DNA of 64,000 bases from Amblyomma americanum. Its lineage: Eukaryota; Arthropoda; Arachnida; Ixodida; Ixodidae. The notes beneath the pieces were generated by a model. It was not told the origin of the DNA, did not search any database, and saw only the letters and a list, made by a program, of their open reading frames with translations. Below, piece after piece: positions 11,737 to 22,469 of this stretch. The position numbers were made by a program, and so were the translations under genes. Position 1 is the first letter of the stretch. The number at the start of each line of letters is the position of its first letter. Location: assembly GCF_052857255.1 (NCBI RefSeq), contig NC_135500.1:48324272-48388271 (forward strand). The letters are read 5' to 3'.

Positions 11737-12989
11737 TCAAACTGTTTCTGATGCTCTTCGTTTGTTACTGCAGTATTTTCCAGTTGCATTTGCCCTGTAC
11801 TAGAAGGTGCAAGCTCTGTGCGCTTGAGAAAGCCAGATTTTTTCTCACTACTATGTTTAACACACATTTCCATTTGAACATTCTTCCTTGAAGGCTAGAA
11901 AGGAAACAAAAAGGAAGAGCTCAAAAGTTTTAATAGGCAAAGTATATCTTGCACTTCTCGCTTATTTAAATGTTTTTGTTTTACTCAACGGTAGTAAGCG
12001 ACAGTATTTCCTCAAACCGTTGGTCCGGAAGAGCCCCACTATGCGGCCGCACCTTATGCGAAGCAAATGAAAAAGCTTCGCTACAGGAGCGCAGCAGCAC
12101 GTTGCCTTCTATCAACATGCCTCCCATCTACGGCTAAGATCGAAGCATGTATCCAAGTCGACTCGACGATCCTCGAGATGGAGTTAAGAAACTCATGTTT
12201 TACTTACGCCTATTGAGAATTAAGTGTTGTAACGTTGCTCCTGTAACCCAAAAGAATGCGGGAGCTGATGTCTGTGACGCTGGTGGCACTGGCGACCCCA
12301 TTGACCCGCGTGTGGAAGAGTGCGTGACCTTTATTGTGCTACAAAGTAAACAACAAATGTACTGTAAGCTCTTGAGCATGATGGCGCAAGTCTTTCGTTT
12401 CTGTTGTTAACCACCACAAGTTGAAATAAGGATGCAGAGGAGTTGTTTCTACAATAAAGCTGAGCCTGCCTCTTCGTCCCTTCGGTCATTGAATCTGCAG
12501 CAGTGAAATATATATATCGTCTATATACCGAAAAACGAACGTAGGAAAAAAGACGACTGACAAGGCCAACGGTATGAGCGCTGCCTCTTCTCAATTTTAG
12601 TGCGAAAGTACGCCTTCACGAGGTCTAACCAGCTCTCCAAGTTCGTGTGAAGACAGACCTTGAAGGTGGCATCGGCAGAACTTAGCATAGCATACCCCAT
12701 GCGTAAATAAAATAAATATTCCCGCGATTGGTTTTGAACCCGCGGCGACGCAAACAGATGAGGTTCGCTGTCCACTGCATGAGGGCACTGTGCTGCCACC
12801 GCAGCCGATCACGCCTCGTGTTAAACTGGAAGGAAGGAAGGCCTCAGAAGGTGCTGGTACATACCCACTACGGAGGAGTGGCCAAGACACAGGCGGTTAA
12901 TTGCTGGATACAGGAAAGTTTTGACGGGAAAAAGAGTGGTAATAGTATGTAGTCTGACAGATTGGAAGACGGAAGGACAGGGGTCCTGT
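11737..12989. other. No gene recognised; possible tRNA-like SINE scrap near 12727-12830
   Basis: Near 12730, read on the minus strand, a CGCGGGTTCAAAACC box resembling a pol III B box follows GCTGCGGTGGCAGCACAG. This could be an old SINE head. The rest shows no recognisable gene. Confidence 0.3.
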
Positions 12990-13082
12990 TAACTTGGAGA
13001 TCGAGGACGGGACAATGGCTTAATGTGCATAATAGTATACAAGTGTTTCAATGTCGTACTGACTGAGAGCGGGAAAAAGGAA

Positions 13083-14408
13083 TTAGAATGGGAGTCGCTG
13101 CGTTTCTTGAAGAAGATTTTGCAAAGTAGAGCGCACACTCCTGTCGCTTCGTCCAAGCAAAGAAGCGCCAATAGAAAGAGCAACCGCGGAAGACACAGGC
13201 AAGCCTAGTTGATGAAATGGAATTTGCAAAAGACGCTTCCTCAAATGAGAGAAGCGGTGGCAGAACAGCAGGAAGTGATCTATTATCTCAGGTTCGGCAC
13301 AAAAAGGGCACAATGGGGAAGCCGCCAGGCCAGATCTGTGAAGGTAGAAATTTAGAAGGGGAACCCGGCAACGCAAACGCGTGAAAGAGACCTCTAGTCT
13401 GCGCGAGCGCCAGTATTTGCTACTCTAAGGATGCAGAAGATGCTGATATTCGGGAGATGATGTGAGAGCCGAGGCAGCAAATTCCTGATATATTGTGTAG
13501 CTGCGAAACCTCACCGCAGCTGCATATGCACAGGTTGGCAGGACAGCAACAATTGGGCCGCAGAGAGAGGCTCCAGCTAAGGAATCTGCAACCTCATTTA
13601 AGTGAAAACCCATGTGACCTGGTACCCAAAGCAACCTTACCGAATTTAGATGGAGCAGAATCAGGAACTTACAGAGGCGTAATGCCCGAGGCTCAGTGGG
13701 TGAGGAGAATGAAGAGCAAATTGACTGAGAGTCTGTCATAACTACGACCTTGGAAACGGTAGTTTCTAATTTTGGCAAGGCTAAGATTACTGCTAATAAT
13801 TCAGCCAGAAAAAATGCAGTGAAATCAGGAAGATGGAGAGAAAAAGACCAAATCAGTGAAGGCGAAGAAATTCCCACACCTGCCTTTTCGCGATCCTGCG
13901 AGGCATCGGTAGCAATAAGAACATGAGAGGGAAAGGACCTTAGGTGGTCCTGCAACCGACCCTGAAGAAGCGGGAAGGGCTGCAGTTTTGCATTCCATGA
14001 AAAAATGTCATCGAATTCAATCTGGACAGATGATGAGTTGTTATACATTTGGCGGACATCTGTGAAATGAATATTTATGGGATCAAGGAGGGACTGCACA
14101 TAACAGATCTGCGGAGTATGAAAACGAGACCAGGCGGCACAAAAAAGGCGGAAGGTTGACGAAGAAATATTTTACTGGAAGCGTGGAGAGGTGAGTCGCA
14201 CAATTTTAAAAATGTTTGAACTGTTAAAAGGCGAAACCTAGCTGATAAGGATGGCATTCGCGCCTCAAGGTGCAGAACAGCATTGGTGACATATTTTGGA
14301 AGCCCCAGACAAAGGCGCAACGCCTCACGCTCCAACAGCACAAGAGGGCGAAGTTTATAGGCAGGAGCTCCTGAGAATAAAACACACCCTAACTCCAAAA
14401 TTGGGCGG
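13083..14408 (-). pseudogene. Host LINE ORF2, RT C-terminus, RNase H and C-terminal domain
   Basis: From 14408 downward the minus strand reads RPILELGCVLFSG, then YKLRPLVLLEREALRLCLGL (RT thumb). It shifts frame near 14090 into RNase H: IATDASQDREKAGVG (first D), FLAELLAVILAL (E), MTDSQSICSS (D) and WVPGHMGFHLNEVADSLAG (last D), so all four catalytic acidic residues are present. After a stop at 13425-13427 the same frame continues as LLNFYLHRSGLAASPLCPFC and DHFLLFCHRF, the CxxC...HxxxxC C-terminal zinc-like motif. Defects seen: one frameshift and one stop. The upstream edge joins precisely, across the insertion, to the RT segment at 15736 and above. Confidence 0.8.
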
Positions 14409-14413
14409 ATGTA

Positions 14414-14650
14414 TCCCCATCAACTCCGCCGTGGTCGAGGGGCCCAGGAAGGCTGCGTGTTGCTGGCTGTGCAGTCGCAGGGCGGCGATGGTGGCCGCCG
14501 CAGCAAGAGAGCAGCTGTTGTACACCGACGGCTCAGTGGCCCGCGACAGCGGCTCCCTTGCTGCGGCGGCCACTATCCCCGCCCTGCGACTGCACAGCCA
14601 GCAACACGCAGCCTTCCAGGGCTCCTCTACCACGGCGGAGTTGATGGGGA
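14414..14650. repeat. 105-bp inverted repeat at the LINE 5' edge
   Basis: Left arm 14414-14518 and right arm 14546-14650 are reverse complements with only a handful of mismatches, around a 27-bp spacer. The right arm is the native RNase H coding strand (it encodes AAAATIPALRLHSQQ and TTAELMGI). The left arm is the inverted copy, so the minus strand there also encodes STTAELMGI. The left arm starts exactly at the insertion boundary, suggesting self-primed fold-back synthesis at the end of retrotransposition. Confidence 0.9.
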
Positions 14651-15369
14651 TCCCGCTCGGGCTGGACCTGCTGCTCACCCTAGGCCCTCCGCCGCCCAGG
14701 AGTGCTGTGCTGTTTGACTCCCGCGCCGCCCTCAGCCGCCTGCAATCTAACGGCCGCGGTACCCCACTAGTGCGGGAAATTCCCTCGCGCATCGAGTGCC
14801 TCGCGTAGAGAGGTTGTGCCGTGCGTACACAGTGGGTGCCAGGTCACTGCGGCATCGCAGGCAACGAAGAAGCTGACGACATCGCGACCGCTGCACACCA
14901 AATACCTGCCAGCGATCTGCCCCTTGTGCTGGAGGACATGCGTGCGGCCATCCACGACCATCTGCGAAAGCAGCACCCCGACCCACGCATCGAGGGAGGT
15001 GAGCGCATCGACAGTGTCACCGGCTGTCGCGCACTTACACGGTCACAACGTGCAATGATCCTCCGCGCGCGAATTGGCTGCGTGTGGCCCGGGGAACGAC
15101 GGGTGCGTCACGGAATCGCGACGAGTGACGTGTGTGACGGATGCGGTGCAGTGGAAACACTAGAACACCTGCTCCTACACTGTACCGCGTTCGCCGATGC
15201 TCGTCGCGATATGCTCGCGGCCTATAGGGCGCAGGGCATACTACCAGACTCCATCAAGACGCTATTGTGGCCGCAGGGCAGTGCGGGCACTTGTGAGCGA
15301 ACTTTGGTGAGCCTCTGTGCATTCCTTGAACACACGGGCTTGACGTCCCGTCTGTTCTACATCAGGTAG
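14518..15369 (+). pseudogene. LINE RNase H and C-terminal domain
   Basis: The frame reads LLYTDGSVARDSGS (first catalytic D), TTAELMGIPLGLDLLL (E), AVLFDSRAALSRLQ (D), a TAG stop at 14806-14808, then, in the same frame, RTQWVPGHCGIAGNEEADDI (last D). A C-terminal motif CDGCGAVETLEHLLLHC (CxxC...HxxxC) follows. The single stop is the only break seen over about 280 codons, so the copy is relatively young. RT and endonuclease were never copied here (5' truncation). Confidence 0.85.
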
Positions 15370-15735
15370 TTGCACGCAGTGGCCGAATGCTCCGCGAGTT
15401 CTACCTTGAACGATTTATAACTGGACGCCCCACTCCAGTTGTAACCAACACAGTGCTGTGCGCGTGTGTGATTTAATTCCTCTAAAATGAACTAATCACG
15501 CGCACAACCTGGACACATTTCTTATTGTGTAAATAGTTTGTACATATTACTTCTCCCCCTATCCTCTCTTCTTGTCCCCTCACCTCTTTCATTTCATTTC
15601 TCCTTCTGCCTGCTATCCTTTATTTCCGCTGCCCCAGCTCAGGTGCTTCAGTATCGATGGCAGATGCCGGGGCTAGCAAAAATCTTTTCCTTCCTTTTTA
15701 CTATTATTTTAATAAACCCACTACCACCACCACGT

Positions 15736-18000
15736 ACATTTTATAAATCATCAGAAGTGTATGCCTTCTCATACCTGACCTAGCGCTACAAAGCTTGCGA
15801 AGGATGCTAATGGCCCGAACTCCTTTTGCAGAAACTTGCTCAATGTGTGGCCGCCAGGATAGAGTAGAGTCATATATTACTCCGAGATACTTCATTGTCT
15901 GAACTTGAGGTATTATGTTATTTGTATAGACCAGGCAGATATTTACAGGAACAGAAACTGGAAATACTAACAATGCGCATTTCTTCACATTGAGGGACAG
16001 ATGGATTCTTCCTAACCAGTTGTCAAGAACATTGAGGTAATTTTGCAGGGTTCGATAAATAGTGTGAATTTCACCTGCTGATGCAAAAAATGCAATATCA
16101 TCGGCGCACACATAAGTTTTCACAATTTGAACGCATGAAATTGAGCTTAGAAAAATTTTAAAAAGAACGCATGAGAGAACTGATCCTTGCGGTACACCTC
16201 TTGTCTGTGGAAATCCCCTTGAGGAAACACCATTTTGGAAGCAGTAAAATCCTCTATTTTCCAAAAAAACAGGAATCCAGGCTACAAAATAGCTTGGGAA
16301 GTTCACTTCCTTCGTATGCTTTACTGACATCCAAGGTGACGAGCGCAGCAAACTGTTTTCTATTGCGAGCTAATTTAATACGACTCTCTAGGCCAATATG
16401 AGCACACCAAATTGAACAACTTGACCTGAAACCAATTTGCCATGGATTCATGAGAGCATTTTTCGCGATGAATGACATGACGCGGCTAAGAAGGACGCTT
16501 TCCACCAATTTCACTAGGTTCTTAGTTAATGAAATTGGGCGTATGTTGTCTAAAGCTAAGCCCTCCCCTTGCTTTTTAAGCAACGGAACTATTTCCGCAA
16601 GACGCCACTCATGAGGTATCCATGGATCTTTAATAGAATGGTTAACTAGAGCCAACAGGTATGCAGGAGATTCATTGAACAAATTTTTGATCATAGATGA
16701 AGTGACCTTATCGGGGCCAAGAGCCGCTAGGCATAAGCGCAGAACAATTTGCGACTGCTCAGGCATAGAGACCTCAGTGAAATCACTTGAGGTGCATGTG
16801 AATATAGCAGGAGAAGGTAGAGCAGATGTAAAGCGAAGCTCTAGGCCACACGCAATATCCTCTAAGGCCTTTGCGATCTCAGCACGGGACTGAACTAGGG
16901 ATTCAATGTTGGCAGCCGGGGGAATCACCTTGTTGCGCCTCATGAATTTAAACAAACCTAGTTTGTTTCCTGATTCTGAAAGGAAATCATAATGATTTGC
17001 ATTATACTCCTCCTTTGCACTGGCGACAGTGCGCTTAAATGTTGCTGCAACATACTTATAATCCAACCAATTTTTTGGACATCCAATTTATTGGACATTA
17101 ATTGATGAGAAGCTTCTTTCAAGCTGCTTTCCGTGGTCTAGCACGCGTGCACTCAGCATTCCACCAATTGTTCGTGATTGCACCCTTGGTTCTCTTAACC
17201 AAAAATTCAGACTTTTTCCTTGAATGGTCCAGTACTGAACATAGATGTGCAGCCTTGCTTTCGGCACTTGTCTGAGCGCACGGTCTGAAGTAATTTGGAG
17301 GGCTGATTTTAGCGTGTCTTTAAAGCAACTGTAATTTATTAACGTGCGCTGATGTCGCTCAGGAAGAGGTAATTTACACGCAAACTCGAAACTAATCTGT
17401 AGATGATCACTGTTTTTTGCCCAGTCAACAGGCGCCCAAGACATAACAGAGACTCCTGGGGAGGAAAAAGTTAAATCCAAGGTAGAGCGACATGGACTCC
17501 GAACGGTAGGTAATCCGGAATTGTTGCAGATCAAGTTGTTGTCCGAAGCCCAATCAAAAAGCCTAGAACCAAAGCTGTCTGTTTAAACCCCCACGTCACA
17601 TGGTGCGAAGTGAAGTCTCCAAGTAATAGAACCTGAGATCGGCTACTATATACATGAGTGAGTCAAGGGGCCGAGTGTCACGCACGCCAGACAGGAAGTA
17701 TGCATTATCTACCGTAAAGGGCTGCTGACCTGGGACACTGAGGTCAACCGCAAGGATTTCACATTCATTGTCCGTATATTGGAAAGAAATGCACGCCCTG
17801 TGGCAAACTTTTGTAGAGATGAGCACTAACAGCCCTCCCCCTCGTGATGACCGGTCAAGCCGGAACGGACGGTAATCCATGAGATGATAATTGAAATTTT
17901 TAGGCGCCATGCTTCCTGTATAGCAACTAAATCTGGTAGAAGCTGATTGCATAGGCAATTTATATCTGTTGACGCTGAGAACATAGATCGACAATTCCAC
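15736..18000 (-). pseudogene. Host LINE ORF2, endonuclease and reverse transcriptase
   Basis: From 18000 downward: endonuclease segments DRSSRGGGLLVLIS and, in another frame, KNSDHLQISFEF (the SDH catalytic block). The RT follows from 17066: GPDKVTSSMIKNLF, EIVPLLKKQGEG..IRPISL (blocks 1-2), ALVTLDVSKAYEG (first catalytic D). It then shifts frame near 16300 to TRGVPQGSVLSCVLF (block 4) and YVCADDIAFFAS (catalytic ADD; the usual Y is C here), KKCALLVF and MKYLGVIYDSTLSW. Several frameshifts are present between the endonuclease pieces and within RT. The segment ends at the insertion point with MIYKMYV and resumes at 14408. Confidence 0.8.
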
Positions 18001-18019
18001 TGGAGTACACTTAGGAGCC

Positions 18020-19228
18020 CTATCTTGGCGGGAGTGCCGCAGCCGCGAATGCGTTTTCTAGAATCCTGGTCTTAGCAATTTGACTTGCGTTACTTTTCTT
18101 TGTCTTTGACTGGGGGCAAGATGGACCTGCAATATCCAGAGGAGACCCATTTCGTTTCTGGGCGCGGAGATCAGACTCCATATCCATACAGTCCATAGAA
18201 GATGCGTCTATAACGCTGTTCGAAGGAGAGGCCTGAGAGGTCTTTTGTTGCTGACATTGTTCTTGGCCCTGTGGAGCGGAATCGATGACTACAGAAGGAG
18301 GAGTAGCTTCCGAAGCCAAAGAAGGCAAGAGCGGAGTGGTAGACACCTGCAGAAGATTGGTCATCTGAGCAGCTATGACCTGCGAAATGCACGTGGATAC
18401 GGTTTCCATAATGCGATCCACTGCATTTGCCACAGCCTTCTCAACTGCCGCTGTAATAGCCTGGGACCAACTAGAATCCATTATGGGTGGGCATTTGGCG
18501 GCCACACTAGAGTAGCCTCAGGCTCTCTCCTTGACTGCGGCAAAAGCCTCTCTCCGCGTGCATCTGCGCTTGTCTATAAGCTCAAGCACCTGAACTTCAT
18601 GTGCTCGTGCAGGACAGTCAGGTGAATCAGCAGGGTGAGCACCACCACACAAACAACATTTCTCTTGCTGTTCAGCACATTCCTCTCTGCAGTGACGTTC
18701 TCCACAGGCACAGCAGCGTAAGGCCGATTTGCAGGCTTTGCCGCTGTGGCCAAATCGCCAGCAAATTTGACATTGAAGGAGCCGTGCGTTAAAGGCATCT
18801 ACTCGAAAAACCAATGGCCACACCTTAATCTCTGACGGGCACAATATTCCTGCAAATGTGACAATGACGGACTCTGTAGGAATTTTTACTCCGTCAACCA
18901 TCCTGCTGCATCGATGGACAGCAATAACTCCCGCAGGCGAGAGGCTCTCAAGCGTTTCCATAGGGCTCAATCGAGAGTCGACCCCTCGGACCAAGCCCTT
19001 GGAACATGCTAGATGAGGCGGAATGAACGCGCTCACCGGGTGGTTGGCGAAGGTCGTAGACTTTAGCAGGTCTTCAATACAGTCTTTATCCGATGACCTG
19101 CACAAAATACCACCCCTGCCGAACTGCTGGACATCGGTAATGCGCATGAAGTTCTTCGATGTTGACTGAAGAGCCGCCTGTACTGCCTCCGGGTTGTTCA
19201 GTCGGATCGCGCCTCCATCGGAAGGCAC
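18020..19228 (-). pseudogene. Host LINE ORF1 (Gag-like, three CCHC knuckles)
   Basis: The minus-strand frame starting at 19228 encodes about 236 residues. It ends in three zinc knuckles: CQICWRFGHSGKAC (CX2CX4HX4C), CCACGERHCREEC (CX2CX3HX4C) and CCLCGGAHPADSPDC (CX2CX3HX6C), the arrangement of ORF1 proteins of I/R1-type LINEs, which bind the element RNA. A TGA at 18518-18520 interrupts it. The same frame then continues through KCPPIMDSSWSQAITAAVEK and a Ser/Gln-rich tail to 18020. The original ORF1 was therefore about 400 residues, with one acquired stop. ORF2 follows immediately downstream. Confidence 0.8.
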
Positions 19229-19330
19229 TAAAGCGATCGGAATGCTCGAAACTCCACTGCGGAAAAAGAGATCAATTGGGAGCTGGTCTTAAGGAAGAGA
19301 TGCCGACCAATGGGGAAAACCCCCGGCCGG

Positions 19331-20489
19331 GAGAAGTAGACATTAAGCTCTCGTCCCGCGCCCAATCATCCTAGAACAGGAGCAAGAAGGCACAGACAAA
19401 AAAGGAGGAAAAATTTAGCAAGCTAGCGCAACACCGTCAGGTCCTTAGCCGCTGCCCCGCAGCCAGGGTTGCTGAGCCACCGAGCAACCCACTAACTGCA
19501 ACGCACAATCTCGTTGTACACTGCACATCGTCGTCTTCATCAACTTCTACTTGCGGCGTGAACAGGTCGGATCAGCTTAACTTCTATGACAGCTTAACCT
19601 GTGGCTAATACCATCGCCGGACGTGCCGGTGACGCAGCAAAGCCAAACCACGAGCCAGGCAGACTAAACACCTGCATTCACACGTCTGCTCGGTTTAGCT
19701 ACGTTAAGTCTCTACCACTTTTATTCCTTTATTCATCTCTCTACCTCCTGAGCGAGCGTGTTGGACTAAAGTCCGACTCACAGAAGCCTCAAAAACTGCG
19801 CCACAGGTTTTTTGAGTATCGAGTATTGTTAACATACACGATACACTAAAACTAAGTTTTCGATGCCAGTGCTCCGAAATTTTCATTTTAGCAAGCGATA
19901 CTTAATACCGATACACAAAATGTATCGAAAGATACTATCGAAGATACATGTATCTTCGATAGTGACTGTGCCTGTATGACAGTGGTGCTTCCAGAGCCAT
20001 AATACATATTTTCACAGTAGCACCACCCTTTTTCGTAATAAGCAAACGATCGTTATAACTGTGCACCCATTACAAGGAAGGTCAACTGTACTTGGTTACC
20101 GTTTCGTTACTATTCGGCGGCACTAATTGACCACTATAACTAGAGCAAGATATGTTGCTGGTTGAGCTGGTTCGTAATCGTTCTGAGAAAATCACCCCAG
20201 GTGGACAACGTACAATGACCAAACGGGGACAATGACAAACGCAGTTGTGTCCACTTCATTTCCTTGTTTGTGGTCCGCTAGTGCTGCTTTTTCCACTATA
20301 ACTAGTTAGATTTCAGATGTATCAGCTGTATTGAATTCAATCGCTCGTTTTCCGTAACGTGTAAAAGAGTGATGGGAAGCTACTCTTAAAGCATGATAAA
20401 CAGTAATCAAGAACGAGGGGAGACGGGCAGAGAATGGTGCTGGGCTCCCAACGGTGGAGTTTGCTGATGCAAGGCGAAGTATAGTTTAC
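19331..20489. other. No gene recognised; contains a perfect 30-bp palindrome
   Basis: 5' untranslated sequence of the host LINE may reach to about 19560. Beyond it, words such as GATACT and TATCGA cluster at 19800-19970 around a palindrome listed separately. No coding feature is supported. Confidence 0.35.
19934..19963. repeat. Perfect 30-bp palindrome
   Basis: The half-site ACTATCGAAGATACA is followed by its exact reverse complement. Neighbouring sequence carries related words (TGTATCGAAAGATACTATCG). It looks like a transposon terminus or fold-back remnant; no partner end was identified. Confidence 0.8.
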
Positions 20490-20631
20490 ATATACAAAAT
20501 ATTCCACAATACCACGGTTACAAAATAAGATACTACCCCAGTGTCGCAAAATTCCACACGATCAGACAAGTTCACGAGTTAGATTAAAGCGGCCAAGGAG
20601 AAACTTACAACAAAGCTTTCAGTCATAGTCA

Positions 20632-22006
20632 ATGCCTCGGAGCTGCTCTCACCTTCTGAGTCTGCCGGATTGCAGCTACGTGCTCTCAAGACGTATAGTC
20701 CAACTGCTCGCTCTGCCAGTCATAGACGCGCTATCTCTAGCATTCCTCAAAAAGTTCAGCAGTATACTATGCATCTTGCTCATCGTGATTGGCAGTTGCT
20801 GTGCCACTGCCAGGACCGGGCACATACTTTGCGCTATTCTTAGACGCAAGCGTCAGACTTATCCATCAAAAGGTATGGCCCAGAAATTAAAAGTCTCATC
20901 GTCTCAGCTAGCTATACAAACAAGGAAAGCCTTTTTATGCACACTGGGAACGTGAATGTTTTGCCGGCGGACCCCCCATTAGATACACCACGTGAATACG
21001 ACGTCCCGTTCGCAATAGAAGAAGTAGACGCCCCCTTGCATGATTTCAAACATAATAGCGCTCTGGGGTCAGATGGTGTACATTACACAACACTTCTCAA
21101 CCTTCCCAAGTCGCACAAACTGGCCCTGTTGAAACAGATGAATGAATATGGGACCAACCGTTGTCTTCCCCTCCCTAAAAGGAATCGGTCATACCAATTC
21201 CAAAATCTATCAAGCCGACTTGCAAATTACAAGACCTCAGGCTGATATCCCTAACGTCCAGCTATTGTAATGCGATAGAACGCAGGGGACTGTTAGGAAA
21301 CGAATGTTCTTTTTGCAAGTACAATGTACGGTCCTCTGTGATTAATAATAATAATTGCTTTTTGGGGAAAGGAAATGGCGCAGTATCTGTCTCATATATC
21401 GTTGGACACCCGAACCGCGCCGTAAGGGAAGGGATAAAGAAGGGAGTGAAAGAAGAAAGGAAGAAAGAGGTGCCGTAGTGGAGGGCTCCGGAATAATTTC
21501 GACCACCTTGGGATCTTTAACGTGCACTGACATCGCACAGCACACGGGCGCCTTAGCGTTTTTCCTCCATAAAAATGCAGCCGCCGCGGTCGGTTTCGAA
21601 CTCGGGAACTCCGGAACAGTAGTCGAGCGCCCTAACCACTGAGCCACCGCGGCGGGTGGTCCTCTGTGCAAGTAGACTTTCGCCGAGTGCTCTGCGCACA
21701 AGATATTTTCAGAAGGGTTGATATTGACGTTCTCGCAAACCCTTACAGCCAACAGCTCAGAGCTGTGATTGGGGTAGACGTGAAAACACATTTGACTCCA
21801 TGCCCCACTCTGCCATATTTCACCGGCTTCAGGCAGTAGAGATAGGCGGGAACCTGTACCGCTTCGTTAAAGCCTTTCTTATGGACAGAATGCTCTCAGT
21901 GGTAGTTGGGAATAATCAGGCTTATGGCAATGCAATTACATCAGCCTGCCCCAGTGTGCTGTTCAATCTCCCGCTGCTTTTAACACTGCTGTGCCAGGCA
22001 GGCTAA
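20632..22006 (+). pseudogene. LINE reverse-transcriptase fragment, left arm
   Basis: Plus-strand frames give FAIEEVDAPLHDFKHNSALG then SDGVHYTTLLNLPKSHKLAL (RT blocks 0-1 of an I/R1-like LINE). After the SINE insertion they give PHSAIFHRLQAVEIGGNLYR, FVKAFLMDRMLSVVVGN and finally VLFNLPLLLTLL where the family has GVPQGSVLSPLLFNL. Several frames are needed, so the copy is dead. The inverted counterpart at 24758-25802 has the same order. Lacks endonuclease and the catalytic xADD block. Confidence 0.75.
21341..21657 (-). mobile_element. tRNA-derived SINE with clean 11-bp target duplication
   Basis: A full-length minus-oriented SINE. Its tRNA-like head (CCGCGGTGGCTCAGTGGTTA on the minus strand) is at the high-coordinate end, the B box is near 21592 (GGTTTCGAAC on the plus strand), and the tail is an ATT-rich run at 21341-21355. 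It is flanked by identical copies of GGTCCTCTGTG at 21330-21340 and 21658-21668. The opposite palindrome arm, near 25085-25105, has a single copy of this undecamer and no SINE: an internal empty site. Confidence 0.95.
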
Positions 22007-22469
22007 ATTGTTGGGCGAGTTGGTGACGGTATCCCATTATTACAGAGCGACGAACGGACAGAGGAGAAAGGAACACGCAGGTACAGAACACAGCGACGAC
22101 TCACAACGAAATCATTACTATCTAACCAGCCGGAACATGCACCCATCTGGCGACCACAAATGGATAACAATGCACAGAAGGAATGCGTAACGAACAAAAA
22201 AACATTATAGAACAACAGGCATGTGTAAAACATCCGCAATCAAGTAAAGTTGTCACAAAACGAAAAATGTCACCTTGATTGCTAAAGTTGATACGTGGCT
22301 GTTGTGCTTTGATTTAAATTCGTAGTTTTCTAGCCCAATGGCACAGGGCCAAAGAAGGGGAGAAGAAGGACGAAACAAAGCGCTGACTGATCACTATAAA
22401 TTTAGAGATAGAAACACAGCCTAAATGGCCTCAGACGAGCTCTAGCGCACACCGTACAGAGAGAAAAGA

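Larger units (their letters stand above)
14414..15731 (+). mobile_element. Younger I/R1-like LINE inserted in the host LINE
   Basis: This plus-strand, 5'-truncated LINE lies inside the minus-strand LINE. Flanking pentamers are atgta (14409-14413) and acgta (15732-15736), a likely target-site duplication with one later change. Removing the insert and one pentamer restores the host frame as IYKMYVRPILELG across the junction, which confirms both edges. The insert encodes RNase H and the C-terminal domain, then a 3' UTR ending in AATAAACCCACTACC and an ACC-rich tail. Its 5' edge is an inverted fold-back (14414-14650). Confidence 0.85.
12990..19330 (-). mobile_element. I/R1-like LINE (host LINE), split by a younger LINE
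   Basis: Reading the minus strand downward from about 19230 gives ORF1 with CCHC zinc knuckles, an AP endonuclease, a reverse transcriptase, then, after a 1.3 kb interruption, the RT C-terminus, an RNase H domain and a C-terminal CxxC...HxxxxC motif. That is the domain order of RNase H-bearing I/R1-type non-LTR retrotransposons. The element is about 5 kb without the insertion, close to full length. It carries scattered stops and frameshifts, so it is inactive but not ancient. Exact ends are not defined: 5' UTR sequence probably extends above 19228 and the 3' UTR below 13083. Confidence 0.75.

Noticed and set aside
14355..14792. Minus-strand frame across the RNase H region, containing STTAELMGI, as a second gene
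   Set aside because: It arises because the inverted fold-back mirrors the real plus-strand RNase H; it is not an independent gene.
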